From Streptomyces sp. CC53 (GTDB lineage: Bacteria > Actinomycetota > Actinomycetes > Streptomycetales > Streptomycetaceae), in contig NZ_MKXB01000202.1 of assembly GCF_001865245.1 (NCBI RefSeq), positions 1 to 64,000 on the forward strand: a stretch of 64,000 bases of DNA, written 5' to 3'. The position numbers and the translations under genes are program-made. The notes beneath the pieces are model-generated. The model was not told where the DNA came from and ran no database searches. It saw nothing but the letters and a program-made list of their open reading frames with translations. Shown here piece after piece: positions 33,608-43,006 of this stretch. Position 1 is the first letter of the stretch, and every line of letters begins with the position of its first letter.

Positions 33608-34198
33608 GTGTCCCGTCAGGTGTTCCTCTATGACCCGCCGGAGCGCTTCGTGGCCGGTACGGTCGGGTTGCCTGGCCGCCGCACCTTCTTCCTCCAGGCA
33701 TCCGCAGGAGGACGCGTCACCAGCGTCGCCCTGGAGAAGGCCCAGGTCGCCGCGCTGGCAGAACGCATGGACGAACTGCTGGACGAGGTCGTGCGCCGCA
33801 CCGGCGGGAACGCGCCCGTACCGGCCGTCGCACCCGCCGACGTCGCCGACACCGCGCCCCTGGACGCCCCGGTCGAGGAGGAGTTCCGCGTCGGCACCAT
33901 GGCCCTCGCCTGGGACGGTGACGAGCAGCGCCTGATCGTCGAGGCACAGGCCCTCGTGGAGCTGGACGTGGAGTCCGAGGAGGACCTCGCGGAAGCGGAG
34001 GAGCGGCTCCTCCAGGACGAGGAGAACGGGCCCCCGATGCTCCGCGTCCGGCTCACCGGCCTCCAGGCGAGGTCCTTCGCCAAACGGGCCCTGGAGGTCG
34101 TCAACGCGGGCCGCCCGCCGTGCCCGCTGTGCAGCCTGCCCCTCGACCCGGAAGGACACGTATGTCCGCGCCAGAACGGATACCGCCGCGGGGCCTGA
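33608..34198 (+). CDS. DUF3090 (TIGR03847) family protein
   Basis: The 196-residue protein fits DUF3090: SRQVFLYDPPERFVAGTVGLPGRRTFFLQA at the start, a middle LxLEKAQVAALAERMDELLDEV helix, and a C-terminal Cys cluster CPLCSLPLDPEGHVCPRQNGY that could bind zinc. The function is unknown. GTG at 33608 has GGAGAGGGAAC immediately upstream. Its end overlaps the kinase-like gene by 37 nt, indicating tight coupling. It is the middle member of the phosphatase-DUF3090-kinase cluster. Confidence 0.9.
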   Translation: MSRQVFLYDPPERFVAGTVGLPGRRTFFLQASAGGRVTSVALEKAQVAALAERMDELLDEVVRRTGGNAPVPAVAPADVADTAPLDAPVEEEFRVGTMALAWDGDEQRLIVEAQALVELDVESEEDLAEAEERLLQDEENGPPMLRVRLTGLQARSFAKRALEVVNAGRPPCPLCSLPLDPEGHVCPRQNGYRRGA

Positions 34199-34983
34199 CG
34201 GCACTCGACCTCCTCGCGGAGGGAGAGCTGACCGTGCGCGGGCAGGTGCGGGAGGCGTCGAACGCGGTGCTGGTCTGCACGGTCGCGCACGGCGGGGAAC
34301 GCGCGGACTGCGTCTACAAACCGGTCGCGGGGGAGCAGCCCCTGTGGGACTTCCCCGACGGGACGCTCGCCGAGCGGGAGGCCGCGGCGTACGCCGTGTC
34401 CGAGGCGACCGGCTGGGACCTCGTCCCGCCGACCGTCCTGCGGGACGGGCCGTACGGCCCCGGCATGGTGCAGCTGTGGATCGAGCCCGACCCGTCGCCG
34501 CCGCCGCTGCTGGCCCTCGTGGAGGGCGGGACGGCGGGACCCGGCTGGAAGGCCGTCGGGCCGGCCGAGACCGGTGACGGACGGGCCGCGCTGCTCGTCC
34601 ACGCCGACGACGCACGGCTGCGCCGGCTGGCCGTCCTGGACGCGGTCATCAACAACGGCGACCGCAAGGGCGGGCACCTGCTGCCGGGGTCCGGCGGCCG
34701 GCTGTACGCCATCGACCACGGGGTCACGTTCCACGTGGACGACAAGCTGCGGACCCTGCTGTGGGGCTGGGCGGGCGAGCCCCTGCCGGACGAGGCACTG
34801 CCCGTGCTGGCAGGACTGGGGGAGGGGCTGGAGCCCGGCGCGCCGCTGGAGTCCCGCCTGTCCGCGCTGCTGACGGCGGCCGAGCTGGACGCGCTGCGCG
34901 CCCGCGTCCACCGTCTGGCGCACACCGCCCGGCACCCCCACCCGTCGGGCGACTGGCCGCCCATCCCGTGGCCCCCCGTGTGA
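34162..34983 (+). CDS. PI3/4-kinase-like protein (TIGR03843 / SCO1664 family)
   Basis: The 273-residue protein matches the SCO1664/TIGR03843 family of predicted kinases related to phosphatidylinositol 3-/4-kinases. Kinase-like landmarks are the nucleotide-binding CVYKPVAGEQPLWDFPDGTLAEREAAAYAV, the catalytic NNGDRKGGHLL and the metal-binding AIDHGVTF. The phosphorylated substrate is not known. The ATG at 34162 has GAAGGA 7 nt upstream and lies within the DUF3090 gene. It precedes mshC by 214 bp on the same strand. Confidence 0.88.
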   Translation: MSAPERIPPRGLTALDLLAEGELTVRGQVREASNAVLVCTVAHGGERADCVYKPVAGEQPLWDFPDGTLAEREAAAYAVSEATGWDLVPPTVLRDGPYGPGMVQLWIEPDPSPPPLLALVEGGTAGPGWKAVGPAETGDGRAALLVHADDARLRRLAVLDAVINNGDRKGGHLLPGSGGRLYAIDHGVTFHVDDKLRTLLWGWAGEPLPDEALPVLAGLGEGLEPGAPLESRLSALLTAAELDALRARVHRLAHTARHPHPSGDWPPIPWPPV

Positions 34984-35197
34984 CGGGACCCCTCCCCCCG
35001 TGCGGGTGGCGCCGCCCCGCGGGGCCCGGCCCCGCCTTCCCGGGCAGCCGGGCGGCCCGCCGCGGGCGCCGCGGCGTCCGGGGGGCCGCGCACAGGGCGC
35101 GGCATGCACACGTCGCCGCCGCGCGCAAGAGAGCGGATCAGGACGGGATCTTGCCACCGGTTCGTATCCGGAACACCCGTCCGGTTACGCTCGAAGC

Positions 35198-36427
35198 ATG
35201 CATGCCTGGCCCGCTTCTGAGGTCCCCGCCCTGCCCGGCACGGGCCGCGACCTCCGGATCCACGACACCGCGACCGGTGGACGAGTGACCCTCGACCCCG
35301 GTCCCGTCGCCCGCATATACGTCTGCGGCATCACGCCGTACGACGCGACCCACATGGGTCACGCGGCGACCTACAACGCGTTCGACCTCGTGCAGCGCGT
35401 GTGGCTCGACACCAAGCGGCAGGTCCACTACGTGCAGAACGTCACCGACATCGACGATCCGCTGCTGGAGCGGGCCGTGCGGGACGACATCGACTGGACG
35501 GCGCTCGCCCAGCGCGAAACCACCCTGTTCCGCGAGGACATGACGGCCCTGCGGATGCTTCCCCCGCAGCACTACATCGGCGCCGTGGAGGCCATCCCCG
35601 GCATCGTCCCCGTCGTCGAGCGGCTGCGCGACATGGGCGCCGCCTACGAACTCGACGGCGACGTCTACTTCTCCGTCGAGGCCGACCGGCACTTCGGTGA
35701 GGTGTCCCACTACGACGCGGCCCTCATGCGGCGGCTGTCCGCCGAGCGGGGCGGCGACCCGGACCGGCCCGGCAAGAAGAACCCCCTGGACCCGGTCCTG
35801 TGGCTGGCGGCCCGCGACGGGGAACCCAGCTGGGACGGAGGCTCCCTCGGGCCCGGCCGGCCCGGCTGGCACATCGAGTGCGTCGCGATCGCCCTGGACC
35901 ACCTCGGCATGGGCTTCGACGTCCAGGGCGGCGGCTCCGACCTGATCTTCCCGCACCACGAGATGGGCGCCTCCCACGCCCACGCGCTCACCGGCGAGCA
36001 CCCGTTCGCCAAGGCGTACGTCCACGCCGGGATGGTCGCCCTGCACGGCGAGAAGATGTCCAAGTCGAAGGGCAACCTCGTCTTCGTGTCGGCGCTGCGC
36101 CGCGAGGGCGTCGACCCGGCAGCCGTCCGGCTCGCCCTGCTGGCCCACCACTACCGGGCCGACTGGGAGTGGACGGACGGCGTCCTGCGGGACGCCGTGG
36201 ACCGGCTCGGCCGCTGGCGCGCTGCCGTGTCGCGGCCCGACGGCCCGCCCGCCGACGCCCTGCTCGAAGAGGTCCGCGACGCGCTCTCCGACGACCTGGA
36301 CACCCCCCGCGCGCTGGCCGCCGTGGACCGCTGGGTGGAGCTCCAGGACGCCGAGGGAGGCACGGACGACAGCGCGCCCGGTCTCGTGTCGCGGACCGTC
36401 GACGCGCTGATGGGCGTGGCTCTGTAG
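35198..36427 (+). CDS. mshC: Cysteine:1D-myo-inosityl 2-amino-2-deoxy-alpha-D-glucopyranoside ligase MshC
   Basis: The 409-residue enzyme is a CysS-like class I synthetase: zinc Cys in IYVCGITPYDATHMGHA (which includes the HIGH-type HMGH), GGGSDLIFPHHEM, and the KMSKS loop EKMSKSKGN. Its length and the missing anticodon-binding domain distinguish MshC from cysteinyl-tRNA synthetase. It joins cysteine to GlcN-Ins in mycothiol synthesis. TACGCT at 35186-35191 ends 7 nt before the ATG, so the mRNA is probably leaderless. It is followed by a strong terminator. Confidence 0.95.
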   Translation: MHAWPASEVPALPGTGRDLRIHDTATGGRVTLDPGPVARIYVCGITPYDATHMGHAATYNAFDLVQRVWLDTKRQVHYVQNVTDIDDPLLERAVRDDIDWTALAQRETTLFREDMTALRMLPPQHYIGAVEAIPGIVPVVERLRDMGAAYELDGDVYFSVEADRHFGEVSHYDAALMRRLSAERGGDPDRPGKKNPLDPVLWLAARDGEPSWDGGSLGPGRPGWHIECVAIALDHLGMGFDVQGGGSDLIFPHHEMGASHAHALTGEHPFAKAYVHAGMVALHGEKMSKSKGNLVFVSALRREGVDPAAVRLALLAHHYRADWEWTDGVLRDAVDRLGRWRAAVSRPDGPPADALLEEVRDALSDDLDTPRALAAVDRWVELQDAEGGTDDSAPGLVSRTVDALMGVAL

Positions 36428-36794
36428 CGGACGGCGAGTCGCCACCGCAGCGGAGCGGCCGCCTCCCGGTACCCGGCCCGGAGGCGGCCGCTCTGTCGCA
36501 TCCGCCGACGCCCGCGCCCGCCGACACGGGCGACCCCGCGGCCCGGCGGGGGAGGGAACGCCCCCGCTGCGGCCGCCGCAGTGCCGTCCTGCGCTCGGCC
36601 CGGACCCCGGACGGGGGACGAGTACGGCGAACGTCCCCCTGCGGGGATCGCGTCGGCGGGCCCGCGCCCGCGGGGCGCTGTCCCAGCGACCGGGGCGTAA
36701 CGCACCGCCGGAGCAGGGGGCCCGGCCCGGAACGCACCCGGGGAGGAGGACCCCGACCGCAACCCTCCCGTGCGCAGCGCGTTCTGGCGGACCG
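36428..36794. other. Gene-free interval mshC-PAC2
   Basis: Apart from the terminator hairpin at 36453-36493 no feature was recognised; the two flanking genes converge here. Confidence 0.6.
36453..36493 (+). terminator. Terminator hairpin after mshC
   Basis: GAGCGGCCGCCTCC (36453-36466) and GGAGGCGGCCGCTC (36480-36493) form a perfect 14-bp stem with a 13-nt loop, 26 bp past the mshC stop. Confidence 0.8.
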
Positions 36795-37769
36795 TCAGCC
36801 GTCCTCGGCGTCCCCGTCTCCGCCGTCGGCGGGGTCCTCCCGCCGGGGCGGTCGGGGCGGGCGGGTCTGACTCGGGCCGGCGCTCCCCGCGCCTCCCGGG
36901 GTGATGCCGGGCGGGCCCGGTGCCGTACCGCCGTCCCGCCGCCGCAGATAGCGCTCGAACTCCCGGGCGATCGCCTCGCCGGACGCCTCCGGCAACTCGG
37001 CGGTGTCCCGCGCCTCCTCCAGCGTCTGGACGTACTCGGCGACCTCACTGTCCTCGGAGGCCAGCTGGTCCACGCCCACCTGCCACGCCCGGGCGTCCTC
37101 CGCGAGCTCGCCCAGCGGGATGCGCAGGTCGATCAGGTCCTCCAGGCGGTTCAGCAGCGCCAACGTCGCCTTCGGGTTGGGCGGCTGCGACACGTAGTGC
37201 GGGACGGCCGCCCACAGGCTCACCGCCGGGACGCCCGCGTGCGTGCACGCCTCCTGGAGGATGCCGACGATGCCCGTCGGGCCCTCGTACCGGGTCTCCT
37301 CCAGGTTCATCCGCCGTGCCAGGTCCGGGTCGGACGTCACCCCGCTCACCGGCACCGGCCGCGTGTGCGGGGTGTCGCCGAGCAGCGCGCCCAGGATGAC
37401 CACCATCTCCACGCCCAGCTCGTGGGCGAAGCCCAGCAGCTCGTTGCAGAACGAGCGCCAACGCATGGACGGCTCGATCCCACGGACGAGCACCAGGTCC
37501 CGCGGCTTCTCCCCACCCACGCGCACCACGGAGAGCCGGGTGGTCGGCCAGGTGATCTTCCGTACCCCGCCGTCCAGCCACACCGTGGGCCGGTTGACCT
37601 GGAAGTCGTAGTAGTCCTCGGCGTCGAGCGCCGCGAACACCTCCCCCTTCCACTCCCGCTCCAGGTGCGCGATCGCGGTGGAGGCGGCGTCGCCGGCGTC
37701 GTTCCAGCCCTCGAACGCGGCCACCATGACCGGGTCGATCAGCTCGGGAACCCCTTCGAGCTCGATCAC
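36795..37769 (-). CDS. PAC2-family protein
   Basis: The 324-residue protein belongs to the PAC2 (proteasome assembly chaperone 2-like) family: MIELEGVPELIDPVMVAAFEGWNDAGDAASTAIAHLE, LVLVRGIEPSMRWRSFCNELL, VVILGALLGDTPHTRPVPV and the RMNLEETRYEGPTGIVGIL core are characteristic. The last 40 residues are Pro/Gly-rich. In actinobacteria its role is unclear; the name comes from a distant eukaryotic relative, and no proteasome role has to be assumed. GTG at 37769 has a perfect AAGGAGG 8 nt upstream. Confidence 0.9.
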   Translation of the reverse strand: MIELEGVPELIDPVMVAAFEGWNDAGDAASTAIAHLEREWKGEVFAALDAEDYYDFQVNRPTVWLDGGVRKITWPTTRLSVVRVGGEKPRDLVLVRGIEPSMRWRSFCNELLGFAHELGVEMVVILGALLGDTPHTRPVPVSGVTSDPDLARRMNLEETRYEGPTGIVGILQEACTHAGVPAVSLWAAVPHYVSQPPNPKATLALLNRLEDLIDLRIPLGELAEDARAWQVGVDQLASEDSEVAEYVQTLEEARDTAELPEASGEAIAREFERYLRRRDGGTAPGPPGITPGGAGSAGPSQTRPPRPPRREDPADGGDGDAEDG

Positions 37770-38224
37770 CCAGGCCTCCTTCCGAAGTTCCGTGCGTACG
37801 AACCAACCTTACGGCGTCACAGGCCCCTGCCCGCAGTCCCCGTACACGTCCGGGTGCTGTATCGGCCGTCCGCGACTACGTCCCCCGGAACGACGGAACA
37901 CCCCCGCATACCTCCGATCTCCCTACCGGGCTCCGCGTGGCTCACCCGGGCGTGCGGGGGAAGTTTGCCACTCTCTCGACGCCATACATCGGATGGCCCT
38001 GGAGAGGTCCGATGTCCCGTGGAGACCTCCGGCGCCGTCCGGCCCCGAACCGGCCCCCCGGGCGCCGCGGTCGCCGGCAGCCGCCCGCGGCCCGTCCCCG
38101 GACGCCCCGCGGACCGCCCGGTGCCGCGTCCGGTGCGGGGCGGCCCCGTGGCCCGGAGCGTCCGCGGAGCCGTACGCGGATCCGCGGACGTCAGCCGTCC
38201 GGCAGCCGGCCCCGCGCGGCGGGC
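37770..38224. other. Gene-free interval PAC2-gntR
   Basis: The right half is GC-rich with no start signal or domain-bearing frame. The left part carries the PAC2 promoter. Nothing else was recognised. Confidence 0.5.
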
Positions 38225-38923
38225 TCAGAGCGCCGACCGCAGCCACTGCTCCACGCTCGCGATGTGCACCGTCGCCCACGACCGCGCGGCCTCGGCGTCG
38301 CGGTCCCGCAGCGCCGCGAGGATCGCGCGGTGCTCGTACAGGGTGCGGTCCACCGCGTCCTCCTGGGTGAGCCCCCGCCACACCCGGGCCCGCGTGGCGG
38401 GCCCGGACAGCCCGTCCAGCAGCGAGCACAGCACCTGGTTGCCGGACGCGGCGCCGATCCGCCGGTGGAAGTCCAGGTCCGCCGCGACCAGTTCCTCCAC
38501 GGGAGGAGCGTCGCCGAGCGCGTCCAACGACGCCTCCAGGGAGTCCAGTTCCGGCTCCGCGATGCGGTGCGCCGCCATCGCCGTCGCGGCCGGCTCCAGG
38601 ATGCGCCGCACCGCGAGGAACTCCAGGACCGTGTCGTCCCGGTGGAAGTCGACGACGAAGCTCAGCGCCTCAAGCAGCACCTGCGGGTCGAGGCTGGTGA
38701 CGTACGTGCCGTCGCCCTGCCGCACGTCCAGGATGCGGATCAGCGACAACGCGCGGACCGCCTCGCGCAGCGAGTTGCGCGACAACCCCAGCTCCGCGGC
38801 CAGTTCGCTCTCCTTCGGGAGGCGGTCGCCCGGGCGCAGGGCGCCGGAGACGATCATCTCCTTGATGCGGTCGATCGCCTCGTCGGTCACGGCCATCGCG
38901 GTCCCCCAGTGCCTCTCAGACAT
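38225..38923 (-). CDS. GntR-family regulator (FadR subfamily)
   Basis: The 232-residue protein has a GntR winged helix (IKEMIVSGALRPGDRLPKESELAAELGLSRNSLREAVRALSLIRILDVRQGDGTYV, residues about 20-75) and an FCD ligand domain with metal-type histidines (DLDFHRRI, YEHRAILAAL). It should sense a carboxylate. Start at ATG 38923 is close to a TACGCT element (38939-38934), giving a leader of about 4 nt; ATG 38896 with GGGGGA upstream is an alternative. Its targets are unknown; it is separated from glpD by a terminator and is not obviously part of the glycerol operon. Confidence 0.88.
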   Translation of the reverse strand: MSERHWGTAMAVTDEAIDRIKEMIVSGALRPGDRLPKESELAAELGLSRNSLREAVRALSLIRILDVRQGDGTYVTSLDPQVLLEALSFVVDFHRDDTVLEFLAVRRILEPAATAMAAHRIAEPELDSLEASLDALGDAPPVEELVAADLDFHRRIGAASGNQVLCSLLDGLSGPATRARVWRGLTQEDAVDRTLYEHRAILAALRDRDAEAARSWATVHIASVEQWLRSAL

Positions 38924-38943
38924 CCGATGTGTGAGCGTACAAG

Positions 38944-38970
38944 AGGGCGGCCCCGGTGTGGGGCCGCCCT
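38944..38970 (-). terminator. Terminator of the glpFKD operon
   Basis: AGGGCGGCCCC (38944-38954) pairs with GGGGCCGCCCT (38960-38970), 11 bp with a 5-nt loop. On the minus strand the stem is followed by CTTGT. It lies 63 bp after the glpD stop and just before the GntR gene. Confidence 0.8.
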
Positions 38971-39033
38971 CCCTTCCCGCGCCCTGGGCGCGCGTCCTCC
39001 CTGCTCAGGAACCCGTCCGGGGCGCGGGGAGGC

Positions 39034-40647
39034 TCAGGACTCCCGGTCGGCGAGCACGGCCTCGACCTTCGCGCGGATCTCGTCCGTGGCCAGACCGCGG
39101 ATCGTCAGGGTCGTACGGCGCCGCAGCACGTCGTCCGCGGTCTCGGCCCACTCCAGGTCCCGGGCGTAGGCGACCTGCGCCCAGATCTCCGGCGCGTCGG
39201 GGTGGATGCGCTCGGCCAGCTCCGGACGCTCGTACGCCATGCGCGCGATGTCGAACGAGAGGGAGCCGTAGTGGGTGGCCAGGTGACGGGCGGTGTCGGC
39301 GGCCATGCGCGGCCCCGGCGTGCCCCCGTCGACGAGCAGCCGGTGGGCGACCGCGTCCGGGTTCGCTATGCCCGGCAGCGGCATCTTCTTCGGCAGGCTG
39401 GCGATCGGAGTCATGTCCTCAGCCAGCGGACGCCCGGGCAGTGCCGCCAGCTTGTTCATGATGGTGCGGCCGATGTGGCGGAAGGTGGTCCACTTCCCGC
39501 CGGCGATCGACAGCATGCCGCCGCGGCCCTCGGTGACGACCGTCTCGCGCTTGGCCTTGGCGGTGTCGCCGGGCCCGCCGGGCAGCACCCGCAGGCCGGC
39601 GAAAGCGTACGTGATGAGCTCGCGCCTGAGCTGCTGGTCGCGGATGGAGAAGGCGGCCTCGTCCAGGATCTGGGCGATGTCCTTCTCGTTGACCGCGACG
39701 TCGGCCGGGTCGCCCTCGTACTCCTCGTCGGTGGTGCCGAGGAGCAGCATGTCCTCCCAGGGGAGGGCGAAGGTGATGCGGTACTTGTCGATCGGGGTGG
39801 CCAGCGCGGCCTTCCACGGGGAGGTCCGCTTGAGCACCAGGTGGGCGCCCTTGGAGAGGCGGATGGACGGGGCCGCGTTCGGGTCCTCCATGCGGCGCAG
39901 GTGGTCCACCCACGGGCCGGTGGCGTTGAGGACCAGCCGGGCGTCGACACCGAACTCGGTGCCGTCGGTGGTGTCCTTCAGCTCCGCGCCGGTCACCCGG
40001 CCGCCGGTGAACCGCAGGCCGGTGACGGCCGCGTGGTTGAGGACCGTCGCGCCCGCGTCGACGGCCGCGCGGACCGTCATCAGCGCCATCCGCGCGTCGT
40101 TCATCTGGTCGTCGCCGTAGACGGCCACGGCCTTCAGGTTGTCGGTGCGCAGCTCCGGCACGTCCTGCGCGGCCCGGGAGGGGCCGAGCAGGTGGCCGAC
40201 GCCGTCACCGAAGGCGGAGAGCGCCGAGTACGCGAAGACGCCCGCGCCAAGCTTCGCGGCGCCGTGCGGTCCGCCCTTGTACACCGGCAGGTAGAAGGTG
40301 AGCGGGTTCGACAGGTGCGGGGCGACCTGGCGGGAGACCGCACGGCGCTCGAAGTGGTTCTCCGCGACCAGCTTCACCGCGCCGGTCTGCAGGTACCGCA
40401 GACCTCCGTGGAGCAGCTTGGAGGAGGCGGAGGAGGTGGCGCCGGCGAAGTCGCCGGCGTCCACCAGGGCCACCCGCAGCCCGGACTGGGCGGCGTGCCA
40501 GGCGGTGGAGATACCGAGGATGCCGCCGCCGATGACCAGCAGGTCGTAGGTCGCCTTGGACAGCTGCTCCCGGGTCTCGGCGCGGCTCGGCAGGGAACCG
40601 GCAGCCGGGTGCGTCCCGAGGGCGGGGACGCTCTGCAGGGTGGTCAT
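39034..40647 (-). CDS. glpD: Aerobic glycerol-3-phosphate dehydrogenase
   Basis: The 537-residue flavoprotein has YDLLVIGGGILGISTAWHAAQSGLRVALVDAGDFAGATSSASSKLLHGGLRYL at the N-terminus (FAD Rossmann and DAO signature), RITFALPWEDMLLLGTTD, and LSIAGGKWTTFRHIG near the C-terminus. It oxidises glycerol 3-phosphate to dihydroxyacetone phosphate and feeds electrons to the respiratory chain at the membrane. It starts 6 bp after glpK and is the last gene of the operon, followed by the terminator at 38944. Confidence 0.95.
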   Translation of the reverse strand: MTTLQSVPALGTHPAAGSLPSRAETREQLSKATYDLLVIGGGILGISTAWHAAQSGLRVALVDAGDFAGATSSASSKLLHGGLRYLQTGAVKLVAENHFERRAVSRQVAPHLSNPLTFYLPVYKGGPHGAAKLGAGVFAYSALSAFGDGVGHLLGPSRAAQDVPELRTDNLKAVAVYGDDQMNDARMALMTVRAAVDAGATVLNHAAVTGLRFTGGRVTGAELKDTTDGTEFGVDARLVLNATGPWVDHLRRMEDPNAAPSIRLSKGAHLVLKRTSPWKAALATPIDKYRITFALPWEDMLLLGTTDEEYEGDPADVAVNEKDIAQILDEAAFSIRDQQLRRELITYAFAGLRVLPGGPGDTAKAKRETVVTEGRGGMLSIAGGKWTTFRHIGRTIMNKLAALPGRPLAEDMTPIASLPKKMPLPGIANPDAVAHRLLVDGGTPGPRMAADTARHLATHYGSLSFDIARMAYERPELAERIHPDAPEIWAQVAYARDLEWAETADDVLRRRTTLTIRGLATDEIRAKVEAVLADRES

Positions 40648-40653
40648 GTCGAA

Positions 40654-42186
40654 TTACTCCTCGTCCTCGATCCAGCCCATGGTCCGCTCGACGGCCTTGA
40701 GCCAGTTCTTGTACTCGCGTTCGCGGGTCTCCGCGTCCATGCGCGGGGTCCACTCGGCGGCGCGGCGCCAGTTGGCGCGCAGCGCGTCGGTGTCGGGCCA
40801 GAAGCCGACGGCCAGGCCGGCGGCGTAGGCCGCGCCGAGGCAGGTGGTCTCGGCGACCATCGGGCGCACCACGGGTGCGTCCAGGAAGTCGGCGAGGGTC
40901 TGCATCAGCAGGTTGTTGGAGGTCATGCCGCCGTCGACCTTCAGTGCGGACAGCTCGACGCCGGAGTCCTTCGTCATGGCGTCGGTGATCTCGCGGGTCT
41001 GCCAGGCGGTGGCCTCGAGGACGGCGCGGGCGATGTGCGCCTTGGTCACGTAGCGGGTGAGGCCGGCGATCACCCCGCGGGCGTCGGAGCGCCAGTACGG
41101 GGCGAAGAGGCCGGAGAAGGCCGGCACGAAGTACGTGCCGCCGTTGTCCTCCACCGACAGCGCCAGCGTCTCGATCTCGGCCGCGGTGCTGATGAGGCCC
41201 ATCTGGTCGCGCATCCACTGGACGAGCGAGCCGGTGACGGCGATGGAGCCCTCCAGGGCGTAGACCGGCTTGGCGTCGCCGATCTGGTAGCCGACCGTGG
41301 TGAGCAGCCCGCTGTACGAGTTGATGATCTTGTCGCCGGTGTTCATCAGCATGAACGTTCCGGTGCCGTACGTGGACTTCGCCTCGCCCTCCGCGAAGCA
41401 GGTCTGGCCGAACAGCGCCGCCTGCTGGTCGCCGAGCGCGGAGGCCACCGGCACACCGTCCAGGACGCCGCCCTTGACCGTGCCGTACACCTCGGCGGAG
41501 GAGCGGATCTCGGGCAGGATCTCCGCCGGCACCTCCATGGACTGGAGGATCTTGTCGTCCCACTCCAGGGTGTGGAGGTTCATCAGCATGGTGCGGGAGG
41601 CGTTGGTCACGTCCGTGACGTGCCGGCCGCCGTCGACGCCGCCGGTCAGGTTCCAGATGACCCAGGAGTCCATGGTGCCGAAGAGGATCTCGCCGCGCTC
41701 GGCGCGCTCACGCAGGCCCTCGATGTTGTCGAGCAGCCAGCGGGCCTTCGGGCCGGCGAAGTAGGACGCCAGCGGCAGGCCCGTCTCGCGGCGGAACCGG
41801 TCCTGGCCGACGTTGCGGCCGAGTTCCCTGCACAGGGCGTCGGTGCGGGTGTCCTGCCAGACGATCGCGTGGTGGACCGGCTCACCGGTGTTCTTGTCCC
41901 AGAGCAGCGTGGTCTCGCGCTGGTTGGTGATGCCGATCGCCTTCACGTCGGCAGCGGTGATGCCGGCCTTCTCGATGGCCCCGGCGACGACCTCCTGGAC
42001 GTTCGTCCAGATCTCCTTGGCGTCGTGCTCGACCCAGCCCGGCTTCGGGAAGATCTGCTCGTGCTCCTTCTGGTCGACGGAGACGATGCGCCCGTCGCGG
42101 TCGAAGACGATGCAGCGGCTGGAGGTGGTGCCCTGGTCGATGGCCGCGATGAACGGACCGGAACCGTGCGAGGTGGTGGCGGTCAT
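40654..42186 (-). CDS. glpK: Glycerol kinase
   Basis: The 510-residue FGGY kinase has FIAAIDQGTTSSRCIVFDRDGRIVSVDQKEHEQIFPKPGWVEHD, IGITNQRETTLLWDKNTGEPVHHAIVWQDTRT and YGTGTFMLMNTGDKIINS, all canonical for GlpK. It phosphorylates glycerol taken up by GlpF. The gene is between glpF (52 bp upstream) and glpD. In Streptomyces this operon (gylCAB) is glycerol-inducible and glucose-repressed through GylR. Confidence 0.97.
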   Translation of the reverse strand: MTATTSHGSGPFIAAIDQGTTSSRCIVFDRDGRIVSVDQKEHEQIFPKPGWVEHDAKEIWTNVQEVVAGAIEKAGITAADVKAIGITNQRETTLLWDKNTGEPVHHAIVWQDTRTDALCRELGRNVGQDRFRRETGLPLASYFAGPKARWLLDNIEGLRERAERGEILFGTMDSWVIWNLTGGVDGGRHVTDVTNASRTMLMNLHTLEWDDKILQSMEVPAEILPEIRSSAEVYGTVKGGVLDGVPVASALGDQQAALFGQTCFAEGEAKSTYGTGTFMLMNTGDKIINSYSGLLTTVGYQIGDAKPVYALEGSIAVTGSLVQWMRDQMGLISTAAEIETLALSVEDNGGTYFVPAFSGLFAPYWRSDARGVIAGLTRYVTKAHIARAVLEATAWQTREITDAMTKDSGVELSALKVDGGMTSNNLLMQTLADFLDAPVVRPMVAETTCLGAAYAAGLAVGFWPDTDALRANWRRAAEWTPRMDAETREREYKNWLKAVERTMGWIEDEE

Positions 42187-42238
42187 AGGGGTGTGCTCCT
42201 CAAGGTCGGTGAAGGGTCGGGTGGGGTACCGGCTGGGT

Positions 42239-43006
42239 TCAGGCGAACGCGAGGTTGTAGATACCCCCGGCGACGGCCGCGCCGATCAGCGGGCCGGCGA
42301 CGGGGATCCACGAGTAGCCCCAGTCGGAGCCGCCCTTGTTGGGCAGGGGGAGCAGTGCGTGGACGATGCGGGGACCGAGGTCGCGCGCGGGGTTGATGGC
42401 GTATCCGGTCGGGCCGCCGAGCGAGAGGCCGATGGAGACGACCACGAACGCCACGATCAGGCCGCCCAGGGGGCCGAGGCCGTCGCCGTTCTCGTTGAGG
42501 CCCTGGGTGAGCACGGCCAGGACGAGCACGGTGGTGCCGATGATCTCCGTGGCGAGGTTCTGCCAGGTGTTGCGGATCTCCGGGCCGGTGGAGAAGATGC
42601 CGAGGACCGGGCCGGGGCCCTCGATGGCGTCGGCGACGGGCTTGGAGATGATCTCCGGGTCCCGCAGGTGCGACTGGAAGTGCCCGTAGTACGCGACGAC
42701 CATGAGCACGGCGCCGATCATCGCGCCGAGGAGCTGGCCGGCGACGTAGACCGGGACGTCGTTCCACTCGCCTGTCTTGATGGCGATGCCCAGCGTGACC
42801 GCCGGGTTCAGGTGCGCACCGGAGAGGGAACCGGTGGTGTAGACGGCGGTCATGACCGCGAAGCCCCACCCGAGGGTGATGGCGACCCAGCCGGCGCCGT
42901 GCGCCTTGGAGCGCTTCAGCACGACGGCGGCGACGACGCCTCCGCCGAGGAGGATGAGCAGGGCGGTACCGATGATCTCGCCCAAGAAGATGTCGGAGCT
43001 GGACAC
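42239..43006 (-). CDS. glpF: Glycerol uptake facilitator (aquaglyceroporin)
   Basis: The 255-residue MIP-family channel has six predicted membrane helices and the two NPA boxes as LSGAHLNPAVTLG and GYAINPARDLGPR; the Arg after the second NPA and an Asp two residues on are the glycerol-selective pattern. It lets glycerol diffuse across the plasma membrane. GTG at 43006 has AAAGGAG 8 nt upstream. It is the first structural gene of the operon; a GylR-like inverted repeat lies 131 bp upstream at 43137. Confidence 0.95.
   Translation of the reverse strand: MSSSDIFLGEIIGTALLILLGGGVVAAVVLKRSKAHGAGWVAITLGWGFAVMTAVYTTGSLSGAHLNPAVTLGIAIKTGEWNDVPVYVAGQLLGAMIGAVLMVVAYYGHFQSHLRDPEIISKPVADAIEGPGPVLGIFSTGPEIRNTWQNLATEIIGTTVLVLAVLTQGLNENGDGLGPLGGLIVAFVVVSIGLSLGGPTGYAINPARDLGPRIVHALLPLPNKGGSDWGYSWIPVAGPLIGAAVAGGIYNLAFA

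Noticed and set aside
38956..42396. Plus-strand open frame of about 1146 codons over glpD and glpK
   Set aside because: Mirror of glpD/glpK codon bias; composition Gly/Val/Asp/His/Arg-rich and no domain.
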